Shown: positions 1-11,872 of the stretch, one piece after another
Layout: every line of letters begins with the position of its first letter
Numbering within the stretch: position 1 is the first letter of the stretch
From: Ostrinia nubilalis
Taxonomy: Eukaryota > Arthropoda > Insecta > Lepidoptera > Crambidae
Length of the DNA stretch: 64,000 bases
NCBI RefSeq assembly: GCF_963855985.1
Contig: NC_087092.1
Location: 15,190,001 to 15,254,000, forward strand
Direction of reading: 5' to 3'
Position numbers and translations under genes: made by a program
The notes under the pieces: model-generated
Databases searched by the model: none
Told to the model about the DNA's origin: nothing
What the model saw: the letters and a program-made list of their open reading frames with translations, nothing else

Positions 1-490
1 GTACTTAAGTTTGTCATTTTGCGGGCTATGTCGTTACATTGGTTTAGAATATTAAAAAGGATACACACCTTATCTGCTAATGCATGGACGATGCATGAGT
101 ATGCTACGAATATGAAATGCGGTACTACCGTTGCGAGTAGAAGAAGTATCTGTAACGTAAATTACATTCAAAAATATTGTTGATGAGGATAGATACAGGC
201 AGCAATAGACACGAAAATGCTGTCTCCATACTTTCATTTTGATTGTGAAAGATTAAATAAGAGTATTAATATTCTGGATATTTTTTGTCTAGACCATTAC
301 TTTTTAATGCTTTGCATTTATCCTTTGATAGGAAGTATTTTTGTAAATACGTTCAGTCATTGTTTTGTAATAGTATTAATTTTTATAAGATAAAGTTAAT
401 TTAGAACAAATCCTATGCAAGATCAATATTTTTGAATACCTAAGTATCTATTATTGGCTTAATTTTATAAAAGGAATGTTAATTGATTTA

Positions 491-606
491 GGCTGGGTTG
501 CACCATCTTACGTTAACATTAACAAACGTCAAAGATCTGTCAAACTCCATACAAAAAAACACCGATTATTGTTATAGATACCGTTAAAGTTAGGTGGTGC
601 AACTCA
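491..606. mobile_element. Short MITE, GTTGCACC family, in GR-A intron 1
   Basis: A ~115-bp element with inverted ends GGCTGRGTTGCACCA and TGGTGCAAC. Its middle contains a block resembling CAAACTCCATACAAAAAA. The same family recurs at 28440, 29408 and 53131, with fragments near 26155, 61662 and 63278. It is non-coding, and its autonomous parent is not in the window. Confidence 0.75.
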
Positions 607-695
607 TTGACGGCAGTACTTTTGTAGTCATGGTCTTACCAGCTGTGCAAAACTCTTCTGTATACACTCGACAGATTCGAGCAACCCGTTATATA

Positions 696-2411
696 AGGTG
701 TTATTTTTTATACTGATCATACTTTACCAACGCATCTAATAAAATCATACAAATACAACCCAAGTGTTTTTAAAAAAAAATTCAGGCTAGTTTTTGTTTT
801 TACTTTTCCTAACAAAAAAAAGATATTATTTTTACAACCATCCTGTCTTCACTCACTGCCTCTCTCTCTTTCTTTAATCATTTCATTCATACGAGTACGA
901 ACAATGGCCGCGCGCGTTCATTCAACGTTCACACACATAAAGGTTAGATTACACTAAACCTACGTTACCAAAAATTATCACTCGTGAGTATGTACGATGT
1001 TACGTCATGTTAATAGGTAATACGCTCTGGGAGAAACAAAATCTAGCCACATAAGTAGGTAAATAAGTGTATTTTCATTAGTGTAATAGCGGGGGACTTT
1101 TCCAACGAACCGAGGCGAATCATCCGCGTTAAACTAGAAATTTAAAAAAGGATAGAAATTGGAATTCAATATCTACGGTTTCGTAATGCCTACGCAATTT
1201 ATTTAGAGACGTAATAAAAAATTGATAGGTACATACCTATTACTACTTCGCTTCGCTTCAGTGGAAATGCACCCTAATATTGAATATGAATAGGTGTTGT
1301 AAATAAAACTTACTGATCAATTTTCCTGGTTTTAATTCCTAAATTATGATTTGCCATCACACTTTAGATTCATTGATTTTACTTATTCACACATTTACCT
1401 ATTTTGAATGTTGTTATTTAAAGTTTCTAGGTTATTATTACACTAATCACAATACATTTTGAACGTCAAGCCTTTGTTGAATGTTCACGTAAACACTGTC
1501 TTGCACTGTCTAATCTAGCCACGATCGAATTGAGTTAATGCTTCCGGGCTGCACACTTGCTTGCTGTTCACTAGGTCGGATGTTGTATTCACAATTCGCG
1601 CACTAACTTTTCTACGGAAAAAGTCCCTTTCGCGTAAACAAGCACTCATCTGTCCAAATCACACTGTAGGTATGTACCTAGGTAGACTTCCGCAATATCC
1701 ATCGATAGAACTCGGTCGCGGTCGTGGCCCTCTGGCAACAACTCCTTGATAAGGCATTCCGTATTTTTACGCAAAAGCCGCCGTCTGCTGCGCTCTCATC
1801 TTGGCACCGCCAGCACTGTGCCGGTGATTGAAATTGAAATCCAGAACTTCGTCCTCGAAGCGCACGGGATCTCGTCAAGTCAGGATACGGCTGCGCTCCC
1901 TGAAGCGCTGCGCGGCTCCAAACAAGCAAGGTGTGAAGGTTTTCGACTCGTCAATGTTTCTCGTCGGCCAGTTAGTGTGCCCGAAACATAATTTCACCTG
2001 CGTTTTATTATTTATCAAGCGCGGCATTGTAATAACTTGCACATACACTGCAATACGTTTGGGCCTCATTGGACGGACTGGGACGATTATTTATGTTGTG
2101 GCGCTCCCGCATGCCGATCGGCGGCTCGGCGCGGGCTGTGGGCGCGGAGCGACTGGCAGCGATATCAATATGGCCGACTCACGCGGCGCGGCACGTGGCA
2201 GCGGTCTTTGCCCTCGGCCGGCTACTACGATAGTGCGTAAACAAATAATCACCGCGCTCAAAGGATGATTTATTTTTTATTTTTTTCGAAACATTCTTTG
2301 TCGTTTTACTCGAAAACTAGCCTGAATTTTTTTGAAAAAACACGTGGGTCTTATTTGTATGATTTTATTAGATGTGTTGGTTAAGTTTGATCAGTATAAA
2401 AAATAACACCT
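696..2411. mobile_element. 1.7-kb DNA transposon inserted in GR-A exon 1, TATA target duplication
   Basis: The ends are inverted repeats of roughly 105 bp at ~90% identity, beginning AGGTGTTATTTTTTATACTG. The target duplication is TATA (692-695 and 2412-2415); a TA duplication with two more terminal bases is equally possible. The interior holds a GC-rich block (about 1690-2230) whose longest open frame (1828-2268, plus, 146 codons) resembles no transposase I know, so the copy is probably non-autonomous. Superfamily undetermined. The inverted repeats with flanking duplication are seen directly; the mobile-element assignment follows from them. Confidence 0.85.
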
Positions 2412-3232
2412 TATAGATTGCGCCTGCGGCATTCATCTTGTTCAGTAGTGAACCCTGCACATCTGCGTTTTTTATTAAAGCTATCGTTGCTTGTACTATA
2501 TTTTTAATTATATCGAGCAGAGAATAGTAAAGAAAAATGCTCATTATTGAACGACTTTCCACCCAAATTGACATAAGATTGTATGAGCTAATATAAAATA
2601 AACCCGTATCTGAGGTATCGGTAGAGTAAACATGAATTGTTAATAGTACACCTACCACAATTCTAAAGAGAAAGAAAATAATGAATGTGACAACAACTCT
2701 ACGATTCAAGTTTATCAACTTTCTAATGTAAATTGAATCACCGCGCAAAAATTCGTGGCATGCAAGCAAACTTGACAATAGCCTCCGAAATTCTACACCA
2801 AATTTTGGAGCAAAATACAACATTATTAGAGAACTCTGCACTCGAATAACTACAAGGAAAATACACAAAATATATTGACGAATAACAGAACCCCGATAAA
2901 AGTTAACGAGAATATTTACACAATAATAACAGATTAGTGAATAAATAGCGATTTCAAGTATTAACAGAAAAACGATAACAACGCGTCTCCGTAGCGTCAT
3001 GAAGCAAAAGTCGCGATGAACATTGAATATTTTTTCAACTGATAACAGGAATTTTATCACTTTGAAGTTTTCCATGGTATTGCTTATTTTAGCTTTCAAT
3101 TGGATATTTTATTTTGCGAAGATACTTCACTACTTAATCAGGTGTTCTCTACCCTGACGAACGAATAAATGGTTTAATTTATCAAGGTTCTTCATAAGCC
3201 TCGTTGTAATTAATAATCAATAAACAATAAAC

Positions 3233-3650
3233 TAGGGATGTTATGGATATCTGTAACCGTAACCGAAACTATCGGATATCCGTAACAAAAAAATATATCC
3301 GTAACCGTAACCGAAACCGATTCAAAAGTTTCGGATAAAGGCGGAGAGAGAATCTTTAAATTTTTTAATATTTGTTACTTGTCTGGCATTTTCTGGCACC
3401 ATCTGATATCCCCGCTTGTTTTACCTTTATCTTAGGTGTCGTCATAGTACCTACATAAAGTGGATGTGGGTCGCGCAGCATTTGAATTTTACATTTTTAA
3501 AATTCTAATATCCGTAACCGAAACTATCCGAAACTTTCTGATAATCCGAAATGATTTCATATCCATAACCGTAACCGAAACCGGTATAATATTATTCTAA
3601 TATCCGTAACCGTACCCATAACCGAAACTTCATAATCCTTAACATCCCTG
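3233..3650. mobile_element. hAT-type MITE with GTAACC-repeat interior
   Basis: Inverted ends TAGGGATGTTATGGAT and (reverse) CAGGGATGTTAAGGAT are flanked by a perfect 8-bp duplication CAATAAAC (3225-3232, 3651-3658), the hAT hallmark. The interior is full of imperfect repeats of ATCCGTAACCGTAACCGAAAC in both halves. No coding capacity. Confidence 0.88.
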
Positions 3651-3835
3651 CAATAAACATCTTCCAAAGCTATTAATGTAAGTTCATTCATTCATTAATA
3701 GCAGAGTTCTGAGAGAACAATTATATTTAAACCATTTTTATATGAAAATGTAAACAACTAACTAGCTGTAATTGACGACTTTATAAGCCTAAGCATGTTA
3801 ACCTACTGACTATTCTTGTATTCATAATAGTGTTA

Positions 3836-4386
3836 CAGTCAAAACTCATAATCGGTTTGACTGATTTTTGCAGTCAAAAAGTGGTTTTGACTGATGCCTT
3901 TGGTCAATATCACTTTTGACTGACCTTTCCAGTCAAAACTACTTTTGACTGCAAAAATCAGTCAAAAGTGGTTTCGCCTGATTTAAAATTTTACCAATCA
4001 GTCCAAACTTCGTACAAAGTAATGATGTTACTTATATTTTGCCTGACAAATACCTAGATTTCTTAAAAATATTGTAAGAAATAAAAAGCAACATTACTGT
4101 GGTACATAAGTTAAGTGTGATCACGTCGTATGGACAAATCATATAAAAATTTGACTTTAAAATGGTATTATAGGACATTTTTGATGATTCCCAAGTAATT
4201 TTCACTAATCATAATACTTTGTATGAATTTAGTATAATTTCTTGCAGCTAAAAGTGGTTTTGACTTAACGCAGTTTTGACTGGATAAATCAGTCAAAAGT
4301 GATATTGACTAATAGCATCAGTCAAAACCACTTTTCGCTGATTTTTGCGGTCAAAAGTGGTTTTGACTGATTATGAGTTTTGACTG
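3836..4386. mobile_element. Palindromic TCAAAAGTGGTTTTGA-rich element, copy 1
   Basis: Outer ends are the inverted pair CAGTCAAAACTCATAATC / GATTATGAGTTTTGACTG. Inside, the motif TCAAAAGTGGTTTTGACTG and its complement recur many times in both arms around a unique middle (about 4000-4240). It sits at the left edge of the duplicated segment, downstream of GR-B. No clear target duplication was found and no protein is encoded. Confidence 0.75.
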
Positions 4387-4744
4387 CAACAATAATATCA
4401 CCCAAATAGAAAAACAAATAGTATAGTATACAACGATAGCAATTTTATTCAATAATTTATAACAATTACAATAATTAATTTTCATTCGTATGTACTCGTA
4501 CATGTGACCGAGACCGACCAATAAAACACATTAAACAATTACGAGTAATAGCATTTATCAATCATCACAATAATAAATGTTACCACAAAATTGTTTTTCA
4601 TGAAAATACTCGACTTACTCTACAATTTCGTACTATGTACTTATAAATTAAAACTAGGAATGAAAAATCGTGTGTGTAAGCGCCATCTATAATTTTGTGC
4701 ATGACTACTGGTGACTAGTGGTGAAATGGTTAAATTTTACAAAA

Positions 4745-6906
4745 TTATATATCGTGATTCATTTGCAGAGAGACTATAATGTAATTGACAGTCAAAGATA
4801 AAACTGCTGGGATGAGGTACATCTCGATTGGGATGGTCGGCATCAGCTCTATCCTGAGGGGCTCCACGGAAACCAGGTGATAGAAGTCTTTCAGGCTCCT
4901 TAGCTCGGATGAATTTCGATCTGTAACCAAAAACTCACAATTTAGGGGTGTTTTGTTGCTCTCTTGTACGTCATCATAGACATTTCAGGACATGTGACCA
5001 TTTCAGCACGACCAAAGAATCACATTGCCCAAGCTGGCAAAACGAGTCAGTGAAACCTGATGTTCGAATATATTTTGTCCTTTATTCGCCTCTTACGACA
5101 TCCATGGGAAGAGTGGAAGTGGTCATTTTCTACTGCAAGTCTATGACGTAACCACACGACTATTATGCTGTTCTGTGGACTGTGATATGACTTTCCTACT
5201 TAAGTATTTCCAACCTATAGGTTCCTTTACTCCTTAATGTACAATTCAAGTGTATAAAGTTTATTATGCTTCGCCAGACCAACGCGTGCAGATCGCGTCA
5301 GTGATGGCGATCACTGCGCGTGCATAGACCAATGACAAGACGCGCGACCAATGACAGGACGCGTTGATGTGAACTCATCGCTTTAAATTCATACACGACA
5401 TCTGATCGCCATCGCACTCGCTGCACGCGTTGGTTTGGCCAAACGTAATAATCACACATACCGGTGCGCGAGAGACTTTGCGCCAAGATGCGTTTGAGTC
5501 TGAAAACTTCGTTAATCACATCTTGTCCACTTCTGGCAATTATCACGTGGGTAACGGCAAAATACAGGAGGCGGTATATAGCCATGATCATATTTCCAGG
5601 AATAGCATGTTTCTGAAATAATTACAAAAACGAAATGAAAAATTAACACATAAAATTATCATAAATTAAAAAATCATTTTTCTTCACAACCTACTACATT
5701 TTTACATCATTGACAAAATATTAGATAAAATAAAATGATTTTATTGAAAACCTTTTTACCTGTATAAACATGTGACTTATAAAGTGATACGAAAGGGATA
5801 TGAAATAAGGTGTTATCAATCCCAGATAAAGAATTATCTGAAATAGGTATTTAATATTAAAATGTCAGAAATTATAGCACTTATGGAAGCGATTGACATA
5901 CATAGCATCAGTCTCTACTCAAGAATTCGTGTACCCCAGTGGTTATCAGTTTTTGCGTTATTTAAACCAAGATAAATAAAAATACCTACTTCTATGTCGA
6001 GACTTAAGTTCAGCAAGCTATAGGAGCCCGATTAGGCTAAATTGGCTTTATCTAGAAAAGCCTGTGATCGGTTTTTAATGTCGAAATTCAACCAATGCGT
6101 GGATCGAATTGAGTTTGAATATAGCTTGAAGTAGCTTGAACTATTTACATTTAAAATTGACGTTTTCACTTTACAGTAGGTACTCTTACTTGTAGACAGA
6201 AACACTTCTTCAAATGATGAACCGACTGAAGCAAATGGCGGTAGATTGCGGCAAACTCTTCTTTTTGTACAAGTGTACCCTCAATCGCCGCATCCTTGAT
6301 GATCTCGACTGTGGTCTGCAGCAGAATCTTCAGCACAGCCAACAGGGAGTAAAACATCAACACATACAGCACGAGACGAGCTTCACACCAAGAGCTCATG
6401 AATACAAATGTACAAATGTGAGGTGCTTCTGTGTTTTCTTTATAAATGACATATAAACTTGAGACAATTCTAATTACGAAAAAACTTATCAAAGCAAACA
6501 GGACTCTACGTTTAAGTTGCTTAAGGGCTTTATTGTAGCGTGCATCACAAAACACAATTTTATGGGAAACAGTTAAACTTGATAGAAGTTTTCTAAATTC
6601 GCCACCAAATCTTGGACCAAAGTAGAACATTATTAAAAAACTTTCAACGTTTAACAAATTATTATAAACAAGTATTGAGTGCTGAGGCGAACGAGGCGTT
6701 TGAAAAAAATGTATCATAGAAGTAACATTATAGGAATAAATTAATGACCAAATTGTCACTTCCAGTACTATAGCAAAAAATATTAAAACGCGTTTTCGTG
6801 GCGACGTGTACGTAAAATCACGATGGACGTTGAATATTTTTTCAACTGACAACAGAAGTTTTATCACTTGCACATTTTCCATCGTATTATCATTAAAAAT
6901 TTCCAT
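4745..6906 (-). CDS. GR-B: gustatory receptor, 373 aa, four exons
   Basis: Exons on the minus strand: 6906..6190, 5837..5760, 5612..5462 and 4920..4745, all with GT/AG borders and phases 0, 0, 1; together 1,122 nt. Exon 1 (residues 1-239) holds the N-terminal block VEKIFNVHRDFTYTSPRKR, then hydrophobic segments and the conserved loop YFGPRFGGEFRKLLSSL. Exon 2 encodes one membrane span (LITPYFISLSYHF). Exon 3 ends with VINEVFRLKRILAQ. Exon 4 ends LTVNYIIVSLQMNHDI, the counterpart of the receptor family's TYxxxxxQF signature, with NY and QM here. The start at 6906 is the first Met; a Met eight codons later is possible. It lies 571 bp downstream of the GR-C stop in the same direction. Expected role: taste receptor in the sensory-neuron membrane; ligand unknown. 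Family call is firm; splice sites are inferred by eye. Confidence 0.88.
5279..5433. mobile_element. MITE in GR-B intron 3, beside the exon 3 donor
   Basis: A ~155-bp sequence with inverted ends CCAACGCGTGCAG and CTGCACGCGTTGG plus an inner GATGGCGATCA pair. It ends 28 bp from the GR-B exon 3 donor. The identical insertion is at 15249-15403 in GR-D, so it predates the duplication. Confidence 0.7.
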
Positions 6907-7477
6907 TTTAGTAGGCTTTCGAAGTAAGTTTTGGTGACACTAAAGTTGGTAATCTTTACCCTGACGAAATTACAAATGATACATACTGACACGTGCATTA
7001 ATTTTAATCCATTAAACTCAGTGACAACAGTATAAAATTTAATCATATTAAATTAATACAAATATGGAGTAATCCTTCAATAAATAAACTAGGTAAATAT
7101 TGTTCTGTATACAGTGTGACCGGGCATGTACATACATACCCGGACACACTATAGCATTAAACTCTTAACGTCGCGACTTTACCAATAACATACAGGGTGT
7201 GGTTTTGTAAAACAACGCCCATCTCAGGGGTGGCAGTACACATGAAAGTAATCACAAGAAAAATAATGACACACGAACTAATCATAGAGCTCTAAATATT
7301 CTTCGATTTGCTGCTTCACTTAAGCAAGCATCGTTTGTGAATACGGGCGTTAAAATCATGTTTGTGTTGTCTGCATTGAAGTACCCAGCCCCCCCCCCCT
7401 AATTCAAACTATCTGACCTAAAAAAATCGACAGTTTCTTCTAGAAGTATAGAGATAGATAGAGAGAGAGATAGAGAA

Positions 7478-9688
7478 CTAAATGTCATTGTTCATTTGCA
7501 AGGTGACGATGATGTAGTTGACAGTTAAGGACAGCAGTGCGGGGACGAGGTACATTCCGACTGGCATCGTGGGGAGCAGCTCTATCCTGAGGGGCTCCAC
7601 GGAAACCAGGCAGTGAAAGTCTTTCAGGCTCCTATGAAGGGTTGAATCTAGATCTGCAACAAACAGATACGTACTAACTTTCACCTTGTAACGATTACCT
7701 ATTAACAACAGTGCCGGATTAACCCAGTAGAATAAGCAATTGCTTAGGGCATCATGTAATCAAATCTAGTGCTGCCCACTGTAGAACCTAAGGCCACTGT
7801 TTGCGGACACAGCTAAATAAATTAACCCCGGCACCGGAAATTATTCTAACATGTCTTGTGGCTCATATTTAAGGAATTACTAATAGAGGTGGCCTATTGT
7901 GCATCGCAGCAGCACTTTAACATTGACAATTAGGAGTAAATACACGTATACTAACTAGGTTTTTCTAATTGAAAAAATGTTGTTAAAATGCAAAATATAC
8001 TTAGTCATAATTATGTGAAATGTAGTTAACTAGTCAATTTAGTTAAACCTACTTTAGTTATAATAACAGTGTAAGCAAACAGTCGGGAAAATGCAGCAAA
8101 CTCAGAAAACATTGCACGATATTCGACTGTTTTTTCGAAAATTAAAATCCAACCGCTTTTAGTTTCCACGTTTTACAAACAAAACCAATCAGCGAATTTC
8201 AATTACAAATGTAACTAGTTTTTAACTCAATAGAGTAGTTTTCAACACGTAACTGACGTAACTTTTTCCCACCTGCTGCTTACAGCACCGCACAGAATTA
8301 ATTATTAACAACATACATACCGGAATTAGAAATGATCTGTGCCAAAACTCGTTGCAGTTTTAAAACTTCGTTGCTCACTTCCTGTCCGCTCCAAGCAATC
8401 ATCAGCACCGTGGAGCCAAATGCTAGCACTCGGTATAGCGTCATGAACTGTGTAACTGTGAAAACTTCATGCTGAAATATTAATTAAAATTACTGTAGAA
8501 GGTATAAAAAAACTGTCGATTCCGAAAAGGGCTTATTCTGGTGTCAAATACGACAATAATTTGCTAAATCTCACAAAAACTATTTGCTAAATACAATATC
8601 TGATCGGACTCTGTAAAAATTTCAACATTCAACAATCGAAATATAAACAAAAAATATGCACATACCTGATTCATTATCATATGAGCAAAGTGAAATGCTA
8701 TAAATATGAAATATGGTGTGATGGTCGCTAGGAAAAGAAGTACCTGAAAAAATGATAATAATATTAGGTTATCTCTGTTACAAGCTCGAAACACAATAAA
8801 GGAGGCCTGTACATTAAATGGACTTTCAATTAAGTATAAATCTAATCACACGAATTTTAAATAGTTTGAGAAGCGACACTATTCTCTAAGAAATTTTAAT
8901 CACAAGAATACTCTGCTTCGTATAAATTATATTTTAAAAAGTAATTAAAAATAAACAATAGTGTTTAAGTATTTACTTACTTGATGACCAAAACATTTCT
9001 TCAGGTAGCGACTGGACTCGAGCAGCTGTCGGTAGACTAAGGCAAAGCTTTTCAAGTTGTTCCTGAGCAAACCCTCAGCCTCTAAACGCTTAATCGATTC
9101 GGTTACCGTATTTAACATACCCCTTATTATAGCGAGCAGAGAATAAAACAACAAAACGCCTATCACATACCGACTCTCGCGCCAAATTTCCATCAGAATA
9201 TACAAACTTAGTAAAAAAAAGTCCGAGTTCACTCTGTAATAAACATCATGTACCAACATCACATTAAAAATTATTCGCATAATAACAAAACTTATCAAAG
9301 AAATCAGGACTATCCGTTTCGATCGCTTCAAGGCTTTATTGTACAGTGCATCACTCCTTACGATTTGGTGAGAATTAACTAAGCATGATAGAGCCTTTTT
9401 GAACTCACTACCAAATCTAGGAGCGTAATACAAAATAGTTAGAGCACTTTGAAATTTGTTAAACATATGAAAAAACACCATGACGCACTGTCGTGTAAGA
9501 GTTGTCGCGTAGAAATCAACCATAAAGTCAATGTTGACATAGAAAATTATTGAGTAAATTATGAGTTCAATTAACACCATAAAAGCAGTGAAGATGCGCT
9601 TTCGAGGCGTCATAAATAAAAAGTCGCGATGGATGTTAAATATTTTTTCAATTTTACATAAAAATACAATTGTTTCAAAAGTATCCAT
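7478..9688 (-). CDS. GR-C: gustatory receptor, 370 aa, four exons
   Basis: Exons on the minus strand: 9688..8981, 8743..8666, 8471..8321 and 7653..7478 (1,113 nt; phases 0, 0, 1; GT/AG throughout). Start MDTFETIVFLCKIEKIFNIH; an in-frame stop lies about 10 codons upstream, supporting this Met. Conserved features are YYAPRFGSEFKK after the second span, KKCFGHQ at the exon 1 end, ATITPYFIFIAFHFAHM in exon 2, EVLKLQRVLAQ in exon 3 and TVNYIIVTLQMNNDI at the C terminus (family TYxxxxxQF position). It differs clearly from GR-B but is almost identical to GR-E. It shares orientation with GR-B, 571 bp upstream of it. Likely a contact chemoreceptor; ligand unknown. A C-run (7388-7402) and GATA/GAGA runs lie just past its stop. 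Confidence 0.9.
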
Positions 9689-10510
9689 TTTAGTTTTGGG
9701 ATTGTTTCTTAGTCTTCACACAATTCATCACCTGTGCAACCAAGACACAATTAAACAAAGTATTCCTTAAACACAATTTTCTTTAATGCGGGTTACACAA
9801 GAAATGGCACGTTTATGGTAACTCAATAAACAAACCCATTTCATTTAATGGTCAAAAGGACGTTAATTACATTACAAATACACTATCGCTTGATTATTTT
9901 CCATTTGACAAATGCTCGTAACCTACTTACTTACTATTGTTTAATATCTCATATTATTGTATACTACAAAACATTAATTAAATACTTTTATTTTAGTGTA
10001 CCTGGAACAATTGGGGAGTTTATTATTTGTTACATATCTTGTAAATGACGTCTGTTTAGGTCTATGTTTATTTTATTTTGTGTTTATTTTATTAAATTGA
10101 TATTTTTATTTTAACCGCAGCGCCCTCTGTTGCGCGCCTTTTTGCCAATGAAGATAAGTTACGAACCGATACGAATTTTAATGATAAACCGTCACTGTCA
10201 AAAGGGCGCGTATTATGTCACCCCCATTGTGCGTTAGTACCCGCTGAAAACCAGCTTCGTGGCTTGACGACTTGTGTCATGTTACGATTTTCAGCATGGC
10301 TCAATAATGTTAACCTCTGTACATGTATGCACCTAAATGTTAAATACTGAATAAAGGAATTCTATTATATTCTATTCTATTATTCACTTTATAAACTGAA
10401 ATTATTTTTTAATCAAGCGGAGACGAAGAAAGTGGCAGCTAAAATCGATGTTATTAAGCATAATAATTTGTACCTTACCGTAATTATGTAACTGGCCTTC
10501 TTAATATAAA

Positions 10511-11360
10511 TCTACTATCTAAAAATAAGTCGGGTTTTTCTTCCTGACGCTATAACTCCAGAACGCACGAACCGATTTCCAGTGTGCGTGTGGATTGAGT
10601 GAGCACCCCCTGGAAAGCATTATATTTATACTTATCTATTAGTAAAAGGCCTAAAACGTATTGTAAAAACTGTTCAGGCACACATGCTTTCAATGAGCAC
10701 GGTACGATTGCGCGGGACCTATTTAAATCTGCCGCCAACTCCGTCCCGCCAAAACTTACACGGCGAGAGCGCGCGACTACAGCAGCGCCGCGCTCCACGA
10801 CGGCAAACGAACGAAAACTACGCAACGCGCTCTCTCGCGTTTGGGCCGGCCATCGCGAGTGCCACGCTTATTGTGTGCTCCAACGGAAATGAGAAATTTG
10901 GTGACTTTTTGGAAATGTTTTGTGTGTGAGGCCTCCACCGTACTTTGCTTGAAGTTAGTGACTCAAGTGAACCACCGAAGACACCGGGCGAAGCCCTAAC
11001 CACCGGCCGGCGGCGTCCTACAGAGTACCTACCACCAGCGCGGCGGCAGACAAGGTACCTGTTCGATTCTTTCTGTGTTTTGTTGATTGTGTTGTGCCTG
11101 GACGACACTGGGGAACTCATATTCGGATAAGCTATCGAAGTAGTTAACATAATTTGGTCCATCGATCCGGGATTTTTGAGGTTAAGTAGGTACCTATCGG
11201 CTTTTTCTATCGGTAATTTTTCGGTTTTACGTAGTAAGTACACATATTTCGGCGGTTATAAACTAATTTTATTTAGTACGGTACGGTTATCGGTTTATTT
11301 TCTTGCTTTCTACGTAATTTATATTTTTTACACGGTGTTGTGAAAAGACTTTGTATTTCA
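10511..11360. other. Spacer with repeat fragments and a GC-rich block
   Basis: At 10527-10640 there is a fragment of a common lepidopteran interspersed repeat (TATAACTCCAGAACGCACGA). From 10690 to 11100 the sequence is GC-rich and free of convincing codons. It directly precedes a gag-like fragment and may be that retroelement's 5' untranslated region. No host gene is visible. Confidence 0.4.
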
Positions 11361-11362
11361 AT

Positions 11363-11790
11363 ATGGCTGCCAAAGTTCACGAAATTAAATTGAAAATTGA
11401 ATTTGAGTGGTTTACACACACGGTTGATATGATCAAAACAAATGAGTACTCATCGGGGGTATTAACTGCGCGTATTCGTAAATTAGATGATCATTTTTTT
11501 TAAGGTTTTATCTAACTCCTATGAGAGTCTGTTGAATGTGTTAGAAGACGAGTCGCAAATTTCCAAATATGGCGAGCAATTTAAAACAGCTACAATTTTT
11601 TATAACGAGCTCGAGGCAATTTCACTAAGATTCCCACAAAAGGATGGTTCTCATGTAACCACGGAAAGTAGTTCAGTACATACTGGATTGCCAGTAATTG
11701 ATTTACAAAATTTTGACGGAGATACTTTCGAGTGGTATCTACAGTTTTATTAGCATGTTTAACTCCATAGTATTAAGAATAAGAATAAGA
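11363..11790 (+). pseudogene. Decayed gag-like fragment of an LTR retrotransposon (BEL/Pao-like)
   Basis: A reading frame opens at ATG 11363, is shifted at an 8-T run near 11500, continues to about 11745 and is shifted again near 11750. The segment LPVIDLQNFDGDTFEWY resembles the LPKxxLPxFxGxxxEW block of BEL/Pao gag proteins. Nothing resembling protease, reverse transcriptase or integrase follows, and no LTR pair was recognised. It is a dead fragment between the two receptor duplicates. The BEL/Pao assignment rests on that one block. Confidence 0.5.
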
Positions 11791-11872
11791 ATAAATTTAT
11801 TACTGTATAAAAACTTAGCCTAAACACGTACAAGTTTGGTTTCGATAAAATTAAGGTTTGTGTGCGTAAGTA

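Larger units (their letters stand above)
1..3099 (-). pseudogene. GR-A: gustatory receptor broken by a transposon, 3' end outside window
   Basis: Insect gustatory receptor, a seven-pass membrane chemoreceptor. Exon 1 reads from ATG at 3099 (a second in-frame Met at 3075 matches the GR-B start region) and carries the family block VEKIFNVHRDF. At 2412 the reading frame enters a 1,716-bp element (696-2411). Beyond the element, 691 down to 640 encodes a tail (GLLESVECIQKSFAQL) that aligns with the exon 1 end of GR-B and is followed by a GTAAGA donor at 639. Discounting the element and one copy of its TATA target duplication, the frame is continuous. Exon 2 is 149..69, 27 codons instead of the usual 26, containing LLATVVPHFIFVAYS, with an AG acceptor and a GTGTGT donor. 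Exons 3 and 4 would lie left of position 1. Closest relative by eye is GR-B/GR-D. A functional splice removing the element cannot be excluded but no evidence supports one. Confidence 0.85.
3819..10510. repeat. Segmental duplication, copy 1 (GR-B + GR-C)
   Basis: This segment matches 13751-21310 nearly base for base, exons and introns included. The offset is 9,970 bp through GR-B/GR-D, about 9,999 bp at the GR-C/GR-E last exon, then shifts by ~700 bp where copy 2 carries an extra MITE. Homology starts at TATTCATAATAGTG and fades near 10510. Coding divergence is about 1.2% for B/D and 1.5% for C/E, so the duplication is young. It places two receptor genes in each copy. Confidence 0.92.

Noticed and set aside
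1828..2268. 146-codon open frame inside the 696-2411 element
   Set aside because: It follows the GC-rich composition, overlaps several other open frames and shows no transposase motif.
3233..3650. GTAACC repeats as a CRISPR-like or telomeric array
   Set aside because: Units are imperfect, in both orientations, without spacers, and are enclosed by hAT ends with a target duplication.
7100..7200. Possible tRNA or small-RNA gene between GR-B and GR-C
   Set aside because: No cloverleaf or box A/B pattern could be made out; the similar block in copy 2 simply follows from the duplication.
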